The notes: generated by a model from the letters alone, not told the origin. Positions 24,167-33,199 are shown, counted from the stretch's first letter. The stretch: DNA of 42,145 nucleotides from Acidobacteriota bacterium (GCA_013286465.1 JABDFR010000024.1:1-42145), one strand, 5' to 3'. Made by a program: numbers and translations.

Positions 24167-24964
24167 ATGAAGCACAACGCTGCACCAACAGAAATCGAAT
24201 CCAGCCCAGCAACAGCCGTCGAGCGCGCTCTGAATATTCTCGAAGCCGCCTCGCAGCGCCGCGAAGGCCTCACCAATTCCGAAATCAGCCGCCGCCTCGG
24301 CATTCCCAAAAGCTCCGCGAGCTACATCCTGCGCACTCTCGAGCGCCGCGGCTATCTGCGGCGCGATCTCGAAAGCAATCGCTATCGCCTTGGCCTGAAA
24401 CTGCTGAGCCTCGGCGGCGAAACGCAAGCCGGCCTCGACATCGCAGAAATTGCCCTGCCTCACATGCGCGCGCTCGTCGATCGACTGGGCATGACCTGCC
24501 ATCTAGCGGTAGTCGATCAAAACGAAGCGGTCTACATCGAAAAAGTGGAAGCGCCCGGATTTTTCAAAGTGAACACCTGGGTGGGACGCCGCATGTTTTT
24601 ACATTCCACCAGCGTAGGAAAAGCGCTGCTCGCCTGGATGCCCAAAGCCGATCGCGAAGCGCTGCTCCACAATTGCGATTTCAAGCGCCGCACCCCGAAA
24701 ACAATCACAAGTCTCTCGCGCTTGCTAACAGAACTCGAGCATGTTCACGAGCAGGGCTACGCGATCGATGATGAAGAAAACAGCCTCGGCGCCCGCTGCT
24801 TCGGCGCGCCCGTGTTTGACGCACTCGGCAACGTAGTCGCCGCAATGGGCGTCAGCGGCACGCTCACGCAAATGGACGCCGCAAAAATGCCCCGCGTCGC
24901 CGAAGCGCTCAAAGAAACGGCGCGGAGAGTCTCGCGTCAATTAGTGAAAACCGGCGCCGCCTAG
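24167..24964 (+). CDS. IclR-family transcriptional regulator
   Basis: A 265-residue protein from ATG 24167. Residues about 15-80 are the winged helix-turn-helix (AVERALNILEAASQRREGLT, SEISRRLGIPKSSASYILRT, NRYRLGLKLLSLG). Residues about 95-260 are the IclR GAF-like effector domain (CHLAVVDQNEAVYIEKVEAP, HSTSVGKALLAWMP, EQGYAIDDEENSLGARCFGA). IclR proteins commonly control catabolic genes for aromatic or organic acids, but no such genes are next to it here, so the target is unknown. Its stop is only 7 bp from the stop of the convergent tricorn gene. The upstream gap carries three family A repeats and a possible promoter. Confidence 0.93.
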   Translation: MKHNAAPTEIESSPATAVERALNILEAASQRREGLTNSEISRRLGIPKSSASYILRTLERRGYLRRDLESNRYRLGLKLLSLGGETQAGLDIAEIALPHMRALVDRLGMTCHLAVVDQNEAVYIEKVEAPGFFKVNTWVGRRMFLHSTSVGKALLAWMPKADREALLHNCDFKRRTPKTITSLSRLLTELEHVHEQGYAIDDEENSLGARCFGAPVFDALGNVVAAMGVSGTLTQMDAAKMPRVAEALKETARRVSRQLVKTGAA

Positions 24965-24971
24965 CGGTTGC

Positions 24972-27900
24972 CTATTGCGTTGCCGGCAATTGCGGATGAT
25001 AGTCCGGATAAGCCGGCCGCTTGTAAACCGGCGGCGGATTTTTCTTCATCTCTTCCAGCACCACCTCAACAGCCTTCTCCAGTTGCGGATCGCGTCCCTC
25101 GCGCGCCGCCTTCGGATCAAGTTCCACTTCGTAATCCGGAATGATGCCGTGATTTTCCACTTCCCATTCTCCGTTCAATCCATAAATCGCCCAGCGCGGC
25201 GCCGTGACATATCCGCCGTCAATCAATTGCGGATACCCGCCAATCCCGACAAGTCCGCCCCAAGTTCGCGTGCCGATAAGCGGGCCAACATCCAGCTTGC
25301 GGAAATACCACGGCAAAGCATCGCCGCCCGATCCCGCATACCGATTCACGAGCATCACTTTCGGCCCATAAATCGCCTCTGTCGGCACGGAAATATCGTC
25401 GCCAAAGCGCGTCATCACCCGATTCAAAATCGGCCGGTGCAAATAATCCACAATGTAATCGGCCAGGAATCCTCCGTGATTGTAGCGCTCGTCGATAATC
25501 GCTCCCTGCTTATCGATCTGCGAAAAGAAATAGCGGTTGAAGCTCGTATAGCCGTCGTACGCCGTGTCCGGCACATGCACGTAAGCGACGCGGCCGCCAG
25601 TCATCTCATCCACTTTGCGGCGATTGCCTTCCACCCAACTCAGATGGCGCAGCTGAAATTCATCGTCCACCGGCACAACAGTGACGTCGCGCGAGCCGCT
25701 GCCATCCGCATTCGGCCCAACTTTCAAAACCACTTGCTTCCCCGCCGTCTCTTCGAAAAAGCTGTAGACATTGTCGGAGCTATGCAGTTCGCGCCCATTC
25801 ACGGCGAGCAAGTAATCGCCCACCGCGACGTTGACGCCCGGCTGCGTCAGCGGCGCATTCAGCCCAGGATTCCAATTTTCGCCGTCGAATATCCGCGCGA
25901 AGCGGTAACGCCCATTTTCGATCTTGTAATCCGCGCCAAGCAGCCCCGTCCGCACGTGCCGCGCTTCCGGCGCGTCTCCGCCGCCAACGAACATATGCCC
26001 GATGCTGATGTTGCTGAGCATTTCGCGGAAAAGATAATTGAGATCCGAGCGGCACGCGATATTGTCAAGATACGGCGCGAAGAATTTCTCGCCCGCCGCA
26101 AGATCGAACCCGTGCGCGTGCGGGTCATACAAGAAATCGCGTTCGATGCGCCAAACCTCGTGATAGATCTGCCGCCACTCGGCCCGTGGATCGACGTAAA
26201 CTTCCATTTCGCCCAGCTTCAGCACGCCATCGCCGGATTTCGGCGCAGATGCCGTCGCGGCGATGAACCACTGCTCGCCCGTCTTGTAGAGAATTTTTTC
26301 GCCATCCGCGGAAATTGACGACGACGAAATCCCATCGAGAAATTTCTCGGTCTTCCGCGTTTTCAAAACGAACTTTTGCAACGTAAACGACGGAGGCCCG
26401 CCGAAATTGGGCACCGGCGATCCCTCGGCAAGATACAGTTCGCCTTCTTTCCCCGTCGCGATGCCAAAATAATTTCGCGCCGGAATCGGCAAAGCCACGA
26501 TGCGCTGGCCAATGCGCTCGAAATCAATGTCAACTTTCGGCGGCGGCTTCACCGCGTCTTTATTCTTGTCTTTATCTTTGTCGCCGTCCTTGCTCTTGTC
26601 CTTGTCCGCGTCGCTGCTCGATGCGTCTTTGGATTTGCCGCCGTTCTCTTTTTCTTCTTTGGCTTTCTCTTCCTTCGACTTTTCCTCATCGCTTTCGGGC
26701 GCCACCGGCGATGCCACGTCCTTCTTCAACACCGCGGCGTAAACGCTGCGCGTCACCGGCCGCCCAATCGACGTCATCCCCGCTTCGCTCGCCAGCGCCA
26801 CGTCCGTGCTCGCCGTGAAATAAATATATTTGCCGTTTTTGTCGAAAGCCGGCGAGGCCGTATCGCTCATGCCATCGGAAATCTGCTCGGCCTTGGCCGC
26901 CTCGATCGAATAAATGTAGACCGCATGCAAATTATTTTTAAGCGGCTTGATGTACGCGAGCCAGCGGCTATCCGGCGACCACGTCTGATTAAATGACGGC
27001 CCGTGGTCCAGCCGATCGGTATCCACGCGCACCGGCGTACCCTTCTCAATGTCCACGTACCACAGCCCCAAATCCAAATCTTCGTACGCAATTTTCTTGC
27101 TGTCCGGCGACCAAGTCGGCGAGTAGTAGTAGCCCGATTTATTCGCCAGGTTGATCTTCTTCACCGGGCCCAGACCATTCTGCGGCGCGATGTGCAAGGC
27201 GTACTCGCCCGATTCATCCGAAAAATAGGCGATCGATTTTCCGTCAGGAGACCACGAAGGATCCCGATCCGCAACCGCCGGCGAATTCGTCAAATTACGA
27301 ATGTCGCCTTTTTCCGCGGGCACGGTGATGATTTCCCCATGCGTCTCAAAAACCGCGCGCGCTCCGCTTGGCGAAATATCGGAATGCAGAATTTTCTTCG
27401 AATCAAGCTTCTCGAAATGCGGCCGGATTTCCGGAAAATCTCCGGTAGCGCGAATCTTCACTTCGCGAGTTTTGCCGGAAGCCAGATCGTAAAGCAGCGT
27501 CTGCCCAAATTCCTCGATCACGATGCCATCCGGCCCCGCGGAGGCCGATTCGAATTCCAAGCCGGTATTTTTCACCACTTCGGTGACGTTGTGCGATCCC
27601 AAGTCATACTCAAATAATCCAAAAAGCCCATTGCGATCCGAAAGAAAATAAATCTTATTGCCGATCCACATCGGATTGAAGTCGTTCGAATTATTTTCCT
27701 GCGGGATGCGCTGATCGATGCTCGAATCCGAAAGATTCAGCACCCAAATTCGCTGCGTTTGCCCGCCGCGGTAATGCTTCCAGTTGTGCTCCCACTGGAA
27801 ATCGGGGTTGTAAGCGATCTTCGATCCGTCGGGCGAATACACGCCATGATCGGCCGCCGGTATCGGCAACTCCGCGGGAAATCCGCCGGCAACTGGAACG

Positions 27901-28355
27901 GTAAAAAATTTCGCCGGATCGGTTCCGCTATCGCGCGTGGAAGTGAACAGCACATTTTGGCCGTCGGGCGTCCAGCCGATCGCGGTGTCAGCACCGGGAT
28001 GCCAGGTAAGCCGCTTCGGCACTCCGCCGCTAGCTGCAACAACGAACACGTCGGTATTTCCGTCATATTGCCCGGTGAAAGCGATTTGCGTTCCGTCGGG
28101 CGAAAAGCGCGGCGCGAATTCGTGGCCGCCCGTGGTGATCCGCTGCGCATCGCCGCCATCGCGGCTCACCACCCAAATGTTCCCGGCATAACTGAAGGCA
28201 ATCTGCGTACGGCTCAGCGATGGATTGCGGAATAGATACAGCTCGTGCTTCTCCGCGCTCGAAAGCGAGGCAGGCAAAGCCAGCAAAAGCGCCAGCGCAC
28301 AAAATTTCATTAGCGCCGCAAACATCCGTCCAGGAGCCTCGCAAGCTGCGTCCAT
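24972..28355 (-). CDS. Tricorn-type protease (PD40 propellers, PDZ, S41 peptidase)
   Basis: A protein of 1127 residues from the ATG at 28353-28355, which has TGGAGGCGATTG upstream. A signal-like segment lies at residues about 16-34 (KFCALALLLALPASLSSA), so it is probably periplasmic, unlike the cytosolic archaeal enzyme. Two PD40/beta-propeller regions come first (APRFSPDGTQIAFTGQYDGN, ADRDPSWSPDGKSIAYFSDE). A highly charged Lys/Glu/Asp linker of about 50 residues interrupts the second. A tricorn C1 region follows, then a PDZ domain (GVNVAVGDYLLAVNGREL), and then the S41 core with the nucleophile S1009 in AGSGGDALPW. A GH pair (NISIGHMF) and the E in VENHGIIPD fit the Ser/His-Ser-Glu tetrad of tricorn. 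It processes oligopeptides from upstream proteases. Confidence 0.93.
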   Translation of the reverse strand: MDAACEAPGRMFAALMKFCALALLLALPASLSSAEKHELYLFRNPSLSRTQIAFSYAGNIWVVSRDGGDAQRITTGGHEFAPRFSPDGTQIAFTGQYDGNTDVFVVAASGGVPKRLTWHPGADTAIGWTPDGQNVLFTSTRDSGTDPAKFFTVPVAGGFPAELPIPAADHGVYSPDGSKIAYNPDFQWEHNWKHYRGGQTQRIWVLNLSDSSIDQRIPQENNSNDFNPMWIGNKIYFLSDRNGLFGLFEYDLGSHNVTEVVKNTGLEFESASAGPDGIVIEEFGQTLLYDLASGKTREVKIRATGDFPEIRPHFEKLDSKKILHSDISPSGARAVFETHGEIITVPAEKGDIRNLTNSPAVADRDPSWSPDGKSIAYFSDESGEYALHIAPQNGLGPVKKINLANKSGYYYSPTWSPDSKKIAYEDLDLGLWYVDIEKGTPVRVDTDRLDHGPSFNQTWSPDSRWLAYIKPLKNNLHAVYIYSIEAAKAEQISDGMSDTASPAFDKNGKYIYFTASTDVALASEAGMTSIGRPVTRSVYAAVLKKDVASPVAPESDEEKSKEEKAKEEKENGGKSKDASSSDADKDKSKDGDKDKDKNKDAVKPPPKVDIDFERIGQRIVALPIPARNYFGIATGKEGELYLAEGSPVPNFGGPPSFTLQKFVLKTRKTEKFLDGISSSSISADGEKILYKTGEQWFIAATASAPKSGDGVLKLGEMEVYVDPRAEWRQIYHEVWRIERDFLYDPHAHGFDLAAGEKFFAPYLDNIACRSDLNYLFREMLSNISIGHMFVGGGDAPEARHVRTGLLGADYKIENGRYRFARIFDGENWNPGLNAPLTQPGVNVAVGDYLLAVNGRELHSSDNVYSFFEETAGKQVVLKVGPNADGSGSRDVTVVPVDDEFQLRHLSWVEGNRRKVDEMTGGRVAYVHVPDTAYDGYTSFNRYFFSQIDKQGAIIDERYNHGGFLADYIVDYLHRPILNRVMTRFGDDISVPTEAIYGPKVMLVNRYAGSGGDALPWYFRKLDVGPLIGTRTWGGLVGIGGYPQLIDGGYVTAPRWAIYGLNGEWEVENHGIIPDYEVELDPKAAREGRDPQLEKAVEVVLEEMKKNPPPVYKRPAYPDYHPQLPATQ

Positions 28356-28526
28356 CAATCGCCTCCAGCCATCAAGTGTTGGGGAATATTCTGAGTGAAA
28401 CCGGGCGCTGAATTTTACTACGTTCTCCTGAAAGCGCCCGCGCGATTTAAGCGCAATCCGCGCAAATCGAGCTTCTAACGATCCTCTGCAGTTCGACGCG
28501 CCAAAACAGCCGGAGTTAGCCGCAAA

Positions 28527-28559
28527 GTGGCGCCGGCGTCCCTGCCGGCATCTTACGAA
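28527..28559 (+). repeat. Family A dispersed hairpin repeat, forward copy
   Basis: GGCGCCGGCGTCCCTGCC then GGCATCTTACGAA. It forms an inverted doublet with 28669-28702. The 342-bp gap 28356-28697 contains this doublet and nothing else I can support. Confidence 0.8.
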
Positions 28560-28668
28560 CGCAAAAGCCGGTTCAATCCGCGAGCGTGGACGTCGCGCGA
28601 TCTTCGATACGTCGTGTTGGCGTTGCCGAGTGGTCCGTCGGTAAGTATTGCCCGTAGCGGAAATCGCG

Positions 28669-28702
28669 GTCGAAAGATGCCGGCAGAGACGCCGACGCTA
28701 CT
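28669..28702 (-). repeat. Family A dispersed hairpin repeat, reverse copy
   Basis: Contains AAGATGCCGGCAGAGACGCC then GACGCTACT. Its edge overlaps the stop codon (28698-28700) of the small membrane-protein gene, so that stop is inside the repeat. Confidence 0.8.
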
Positions 28703-28988
28703 TAGGCTCGTCGAGATAGAGCGTTTCGTCTTGAACGTCAAACTCAGCTACATCATTCCTGCGCCGATGCGCCAACACAATAATTCCGGCGAAGATGAAC
28801 AAAGGCGGGAACAACATAATCAAAATTCCGTGGCGCAAAGCCTCAGCCGTACGCGGCCCGGCAGCAGCAGCACTCTGATAACACATCGCGCAACCCTGCG
28901 CATAAATTGCCGAAGGCGCCGCAATCACCGCAGCAGCGGCAGCAACCCACTTCAACGCGTTCACCGTCGATCGAATCGCAGTTCGCAT
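28698..28988 (-). CDS. Small membrane protein with CxxC motif
   Basis: A protein of 96 residues from the ATG at 28986-28988. The frame is open to 29234, but that part overlaps the end of the SPFH gene and is Arg-rich, so it is unlikely to be coding. A signal/anchor segment (LKWVAAAAAVIAAPSAIYAQ) precedes GCAMCYQSAAAAGPRTAEAL, in which C-x-x-C may bind a metal or be redox-active. A second hydrophobic helix (ILIMLFPPLFIFAGIIVLAH) ends in an acidic cytoplasmic tail (EFDVQDETLYLDEP). I cannot name the family with certainty. Similar short CxxC/two-helix proteins occur near respiratory genes. It follows the SPFH gene by 79 bp and could share its transcript. Its stop codon is TAG or TAA-like within a dispersed repeat. 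Confidence 0.7.
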   Translation of the reverse strand: MRTAIRSTVNALKWVAAAAAVIAAPSAIYAQGCAMCYQSAAAAGPRTAEALRHGILIMLFPPLFIFAGIIVLAHRRRNDVAEFDVQDETLYLDEPK

Positions 28989-29067
28989 GGCCGGCACCAG
29001 CCCGAATCTTACTCCCCGCCCGCCGCCGGAGCCACACATTTCTCCGGCCGGCGCTCTCGCCGCAATT

Positions 29068-31110
29068 CTATTCCTTGCCCGCCTTCGGATTCGCCGCTCC
29101 TGGCAGCAACGAACTAATCTTCGACGCCACACTATCCGCAGGCTTCGCCGAAGCCCCAGCCACCCCGCCGTTTCCCCCGTTACCAAGATAGTGCATCGCC
29201 GCAGCCGCCAAACCATCCAGCGCCCCGCCTCCATTGCCGCTAGTCACCAACACATCCGGCACAAACTTAGTAGTGCCCTCAGAAAGCGCAGTAATCACAT
29301 TCACAAGCGCCGTAGCATTCGACCCCAGCGCCCGCACCTGCGCCTCATACCCGCGAGCCCGCGCCAATCCAACAGATTCCACCTCTGCCCCGCGAGCCGA
29401 GCCGGTCTTGCTGATAAATTCCGCCTCGCCGCGCGCCTCTTCCGTACGCGCATTCGCATTGTTAGTCTTAATATCCACGCCCACTTTCGACTTAGCCAAA
29501 TCCGCCTGCATTTCCGCCGTGCCCTTGGCATTCTCCATCGAAATGCGCTCGTCCTGCGCAGCCCGCTGCTTCTTATAAGTCTCAATCTCCTGATTAGCGA
29601 TTTCCCGTTGCGTAAGCACCTTCACCAAATCATCCGGCAAGATCACATCCTGAATATAAACACCGCGCGTCTCCACACGATACTGATCAAGCTGCTCCTT
29701 GATGTGCTTGAACGCCTCTTCCTGCACTTGCTGCCGCGTCTCGATAAAACGAATCGCCGGCATGCTCTGCAATTTATCGCGGAAATGATTCCCAACCGCA
29801 GCCTGCAAAACCTCATTCACCAGATTCATCATCGTGCCGACCATGGAGATCACCGCCGGCGCATTCGTATCTGGCACATGAATCTGCACCTGCAAATCAA
29901 TCCGGAAAATGAAGCCTTCATTGCTCTTCGCCACGATCTGCGAAAGCTGCGCATCCAGATTGTGCGCTTGCGAAACAGCGTCGGCCCAATTCAAAGTCAA
30001 AATCGAAGTCGGCACAATCTCCGCCTGATAGCAGCGCGGATTCAGCGGATATTTCCCCGTACGCAGCGCCTCCTGCCAAATCCCGCGATGCCCAGGCCGC
30101 ACCAACGACCCAAATTTAAAATCCGACCCCGAAGTATCTTGCGTAGGCAATCCCACGTAAGCCTTCACCACAGCCACTTGCCCCTGCTGCACCACCAGCA
30201 TTGGCACCAGCTCAACCGCCACCAAAAACGGATTCAACGCATACGCGCCATACAGCAGCGGATCATGCTGCAATCCTATACGCCCCCCGTTGTCGAGAAA
30301 CGCCTGATAATCCTGATAATTGTTGTGCAGATTGTTCTTGTTCCCGAGCAGCACTTCGATAATTTCACCGTCGGTCGCTTTGGCCTTTTCCATCTTGTCG
30401 ATGTCCGCAAATCCGCCAAGCCGGCTCGCAATATCCCCGGAAGGAAGCGGATCACCTTCGAATGTCGTGACGATACCCACCACGTCCGACAATGCGCCGT
30501 CTTTGCCCAAAGGCCGCGGCTCAATGCGCACGAGGTCGAGCTGATCCGGCGACAGTCCGAATGCATCGGGCGATAGCCTACCAACCTTGCCCGAACGCGC
30601 ACGAAGATCCGGTGACAGCGGCAATCCGTAAACCTGGCTCTTGGTAATGACAATGAATCCCACGGGATGAATTGGTGCAAGGGTTCCCGGCGGCAGCACC
30701 GGCCGCTGCACGCCCTTCTGTCCGCCGCTGCTGACAAACGAGCGCAAATCAGCAAAGTTGCCGAAGGATTTTTTGTAAACCGCGGATTTCGCGCCAATAG
30801 GCAGCGCTCCGCCAACCTGCGAAATCACCACCCCGATTTCGCCCGCGGGAACCTGCACCCACGGAAATTTCTGTACTTCGTAAAGCAACCAGGGCTTCCA
30901 TCGCACGCCCGGCATCAATAAATCAGCCTGATAACCAGGCTCGCCAAGAAACCCGATCGCATTATCTTCGCTCAACCGCCGCAGCGACGCCCGCTTCAGC
31001 ACCAATCCAACTTCCGAAGGTCCAACGCGCCGCATCGACATCGCCACGTAAAAAAACACCACCAATATCCCCGCACAAATCCACCAGTAAATGGGAAACC
31101 CAAGCCACAT
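29068..31110 (-). CDS. SPFH/Band 7 (flotillin-like) membrane protein
   Basis: A protein of 680 residues from ATG 31110 with AAAGGAGTCCCTTCC ahead. An N-terminal membrane helix (IYWWICAGILVVFFYVAMSM) is followed by MRRVGPSEVGLVLKR, the usual entry of an SPFH domain. The SPFH region is unusually long (about 35-450). It contains PAGEIGVVISQVGG, PGTLAPIHPVGFIVITKSQV and, later, a second SPFH-like half (GFIFRIDLQVQIHVPDTNAP). A coiled coil with Ala/Glu repeats (about 500-600: GTAEMQADLAKSKVGVDIKT, ARTEEARGEAEFISKTGSAR) and a Gly-rich tail complete it, as in flotillin. Such proteins form rings or cages in membrane microdomains and often control proteases or fluidity. No NfeD partner is adjacent. 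The small CxxC membrane protein follows. Confidence 0.88.
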   Translation of the reverse strand: MWLGFPIYWWICAGILVVFFYVAMSMRRVGPSEVGLVLKRASLRRLSEDNAIGFLGEPGYQADLLMPGVRWKPWLLYEVQKFPWVQVPAGEIGVVISQVGGALPIGAKSAVYKKSFGNFADLRSFVSSGGQKGVQRPVLPPGTLAPIHPVGFIVITKSQVYGLPLSPDLRARSGKVGRLSPDAFGLSPDQLDLVRIEPRPLGKDGALSDVVGIVTTFEGDPLPSGDIASRLGGFADIDKMEKAKATDGEIIEVLLGNKNNLHNNYQDYQAFLDNGGRIGLQHDPLLYGAYALNPFLVAVELVPMLVVQQGQVAVVKAYVGLPTQDTSGSDFKFGSLVRPGHRGIWQEALRTGKYPLNPRCYQAEIVPTSILTLNWADAVSQAHNLDAQLSQIVAKSNEGFIFRIDLQVQIHVPDTNAPAVISMVGTMMNLVNEVLQAAVGNHFRDKLQSMPAIRFIETRQQVQEEAFKHIKEQLDQYRVETRGVYIQDVILPDDLVKVLTQREIANQEIETYKKQRAAQDERISMENAKGTAEMQADLAKSKVGVDIKTNNANARTEEARGEAEFISKTGSARGAEVESVGLARARGYEAQVRALGSNATALVNVITALSEGTTKFVPDVLVTSGNGGGALDGLAAAAMHYLGNGGNGGVAGASAKPADSVASKISSLLPGAANPKAGKE

Positions 31111-31271
31111 GGAAGGGACTCCTTTCGTTCTCTGCGGCCATCGTGCGCCATCCGCGCCGTAACTGTCAAGTTACTGAGCCCCGCCAAATCAGAGGAGAAA
31201 ATTCGATATTTTCAGGCGGAAAAAAGACATTGGGTATTGAAACTTGCTTGAAGATTCCGACGCATTGTCAG

Positions 31272-31332
31272 GGCATGACTTCAGTCATGCCGCCAGTGCC
31301 GCGAAATGAACATGGCTTTAGCCTCTGAGGGA
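31272..31332 (+). repeat. Palindrome plus GGCTTTAGCC element (family E)
   Basis: GGCATGACT-tc-AGTCATGCC (31272-31291) is a perfect 9-bp hairpin. ATGGCTTTAGCCTCTGAGGG follows at 31312-31331. Both motifs read like dispersed intergenic elements and not like gene parts. They fill the 248-bp gap between the sortase and SPFH genes. Confidence 0.6.
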
Positions 31333-31358
31333 TTGATTCTCGCGTTCTCACAGTGCAT

Positions 31359-32072
31359 CTAACGCGCCGAAACAATAAATCGCTTAGGCGCAGAACCGAT
31401 ATAGTGGAAGGGATAGCAAGTAACCAGCGTCAAAGCCGGCTCACCAGTAGAATTCAAAACCCCAGTATCACCAGGCGCAACAATCGCCAATTTCGCAACG
31501 TGATATCGAAAAGTCCCGCGCGCCGTCTCCAAAACCAAAGTATCGCCATCGCGAAGCTCGCCAATCTTCCGAAAGAACGAATCGCGATGCCCGGCCAGCC
31601 CGATATTGCCGAGCTGCCCAGGCAGCGCCGTCCCAGGAATGTGCCCAACCGCGTGCGCCAGCGTATCGGTATCATCACCCTCGATCACCACATCCGAAAC
31701 CTTCAATCGCGGAATATCAATCCGCGCGATCAAATCCCCGATTCGAACCGCAGGCACGACGGGTGCCGCCGGCAAAGGCTCCGCCGCAGCCGCATCCGCC
31801 AAGGGCAACGAAAAGCTTTCGTCGCCAGCAGCGTTTTCCGCGCTTCGATGCAGGAGGGCGTTAAAACGATGATTTTGCTCCTGCTGAAAATAGTAAGCAT
31901 CCAGTTTCGCCAAACCAAACCAACCAAGAAAAAATACCGCGACCATCCACAAAATAATCTCCGCCGTTTTCTTCAGCGCATTCGCGATCGTCCAGCCAAC
32001 CGGCGTTTTAGCCGCCGGCGCCACCGGCTCGAGCGGTTCACTCAAATCGATTTGGAATATCGCGTTATCCAT
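31359..32072 (-). CDS. Sortase (class D/E-like)
   Basis: A protein of 237 residues from the ATG at 32070-32072. A GTG at 32090 would add six residues. The topology is an N-terminal cytoplasmic segment, one membrane helix (about 39-56, IILWMVAVFFLGWFGLAKLD), an Ala/Pro linker, and a sortase beta-barrel. The catalytic residues are visible: H162 in GLAGHRDSFF, C219 in TLVTCYPF and R231 in KRFIV. LARIDIPRL and HIPGTALPGQ are typical of class D/E sortases. Sortase cuts an LPxTG motif and transfers the protein to an amine. The gene directly upstream encodes an LPKTG protein, so this looks like a dedicated enzyme-substrate pair, which is unusual in a diderm. Confidence 0.92.
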   Translation of the reverse strand: MDNAIFQIDLSEPLEPVAPAAKTPVGWTIANALKKTAEIILWMVAVFFLGWFGLAKLDAYYFQQEQNHRFNALLHRSAENAAGDESFSLPLADAAAAEPLPAAPVVPAVRIGDLIARIDIPRLKVSDVVIEGDDTDTLAHAVGHIPGTALPGQLGNIGLAGHRDSFFRKIGELRDGDTLVLETARGTFRYHVAKLAIVAPGDTGVLNSTGEPALTLVTCYPFHYIGSAPKRFIVSAR

Positions 32073-32184
32073 CGAAGTCTCGCCAACCACCGGTCACAAC
32101 TCGCAAACCGCAAAGCACTTTTGCGAGAACTCGGCGCTCGCGGCTTAAAACAATCGCGAGCGCCGGGTCTCGGCGCAAGTGAGG

Positions 32185-32859
32185 CTAGGAAGGTTGACGG
32201 CCGAAAACACGGAACGCCAGCGCTCCACCAAACGCCAGCAATCCCGTCAAGCCGATCAGCGGAAGTTCGCTGCCAGTCTTCGGAAGTTCAGCTGGAGCCT
32301 CTGGTGCGGGCGCCGGTGCCGGAGCAGGTTGCGCCTCAGCAGGCGCAGGTTGCGGCTCGGGAGCGGGCGCCGGTGCCGGAACAGCTTCAGGCTGCGGAGC
32401 AGGTGCCGGCTCAGGCTGCGTCTCCGTCGCAGGCACTTCCGTATGATTTACCTGCGAAAGTTCAGCGGCCTCCACCTTCGGATAAACGAATTCCTGTCCG
32501 AAATTATCGCCCGGATAGAACCAGGCTTTCAGCGCTTCGGGTTGGCCGATAGGACGCTCATCAAACGCGAGTATCGTTCGCCCAGAAGTTTCCAGTTGAT
32601 AATTTGGAATCGCGAGAATCGTGGTGATCAGGTGCGTGCCGTCCGCATCGAAAATCTGCACAATGTGCCGGTTCGATGGGCTATCCATCAACCGGAATGT
32701 ATACGTTCCAGGCGGCAACACGGTCCCAGGAACTTGCACTTCATCCGTGAATGTTACCTTTGTCGTTTTCGTCCATTCGTCGGCATGCGCTCGGCTCAAT
32801 CCGATCGCGCCAATCAGCGCCGCGAAGGCAATGAGCGCCAATCTTCGAACTGCTTTCAT
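32185..32859 (-). CDS. Exported protein with LPKTG sorting signal (likely sortase substrate)
   Basis: The ATG at 32857-32859 follows AAGGAGGATATTTCG, an excellent Shine-Dalgarno. It encodes 224 residues. It has a signal peptide (RRLALIAFAALIGAIGLSRA), a beta-rich domain (about 28-125, VTFTDEVQVPGTVLPPGTYT, HIVQIFDADGTHLITTILAI), and a Pro/Ala/Glu-rich stalk of PAPAPEPQ type (about 140-190). A complete cell-wall sorting signal ends the protein: LPKTG at 192-196, a hydrophobic helix (LIGLTGLLAFGGALAF), and the basic tail RVFGRQPS. The sortase gene is 112 bp downstream on the same strand. In Gram-positive cells such a protein would be linked to the wall, but the acceptor here is unknown. The Pro-rich stalk is a spacer pushing the N-terminal domain outward. 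Confidence 0.9.
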   Translation of the reverse strand: MKAVRRLALIAFAALIGAIGLSRAHADEWTKTTKVTFTDEVQVPGTVLPPGTYTFRLMDSPSNRHIVQIFDADGTHLITTILAIPNYQLETSGRTILAFDERPIGQPEALKAWFYPGDNFGQEFVYPKVEAAELSQVNHTEVPATETQPEPAPAPQPEAVPAPAPAPEPQPAPAEAQPAPAPAPAPEAPAELPKTGSELPLIGLTGLLAFGGALAFRVFGRQPS

Positions 32860-33093
32860 CGAAATATCCTCCTTGCGTTTAGTGCTGGGCCAGTTCTGCG
32901 CCAGGGTCGCTCGTCTAGGGCAGCTCGACGCGTCTAACACGCATAGGAAACCACGTATGCCCCAACGAACCAATGCTCGGAACTGTGCATTGCCGACAAG
33001 GGGAATCCTGTAAGTGTAATTTCGCAACAGAAAGGGTAATTTCGTAACAAGCCCGGTAAGGCCGCGCCAATGCCTCAAAACAAGCCACTTCCA

Positions 33094-33128
33094 GAATCGC
33101 CGGCGTCTCCGCCGGCATCTTACGAGCG
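33094..33128 (+). repeat. Family A dispersed hairpin repeat, forward copy
   Basis: ATCGCCGGCGTCTCCGCC then GGCATCTTACGAGC. It makes an inverted doublet with 33200-33235. The 385-bp gap 32860-33244 holds this doublet and the LPKTG gene's upstream region, with no other gene seen. Confidence 0.8.
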
Positions 33129-33199
33129 CAAATCAGGAACAGGGCAAGAATCACCGACGGACTCAATCCGCCCAAATTTTCTAGATGTGGCTTGCTCGA

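Noticed and set aside
28989..29234. Extension of the 96-aa membrane protein into the SPFH gene
   Set aside because: The overlap is antisense-free but out of frame with the SPFH reading, Arg-rich, and the inner ATG starts a proper signal/anchor segment.
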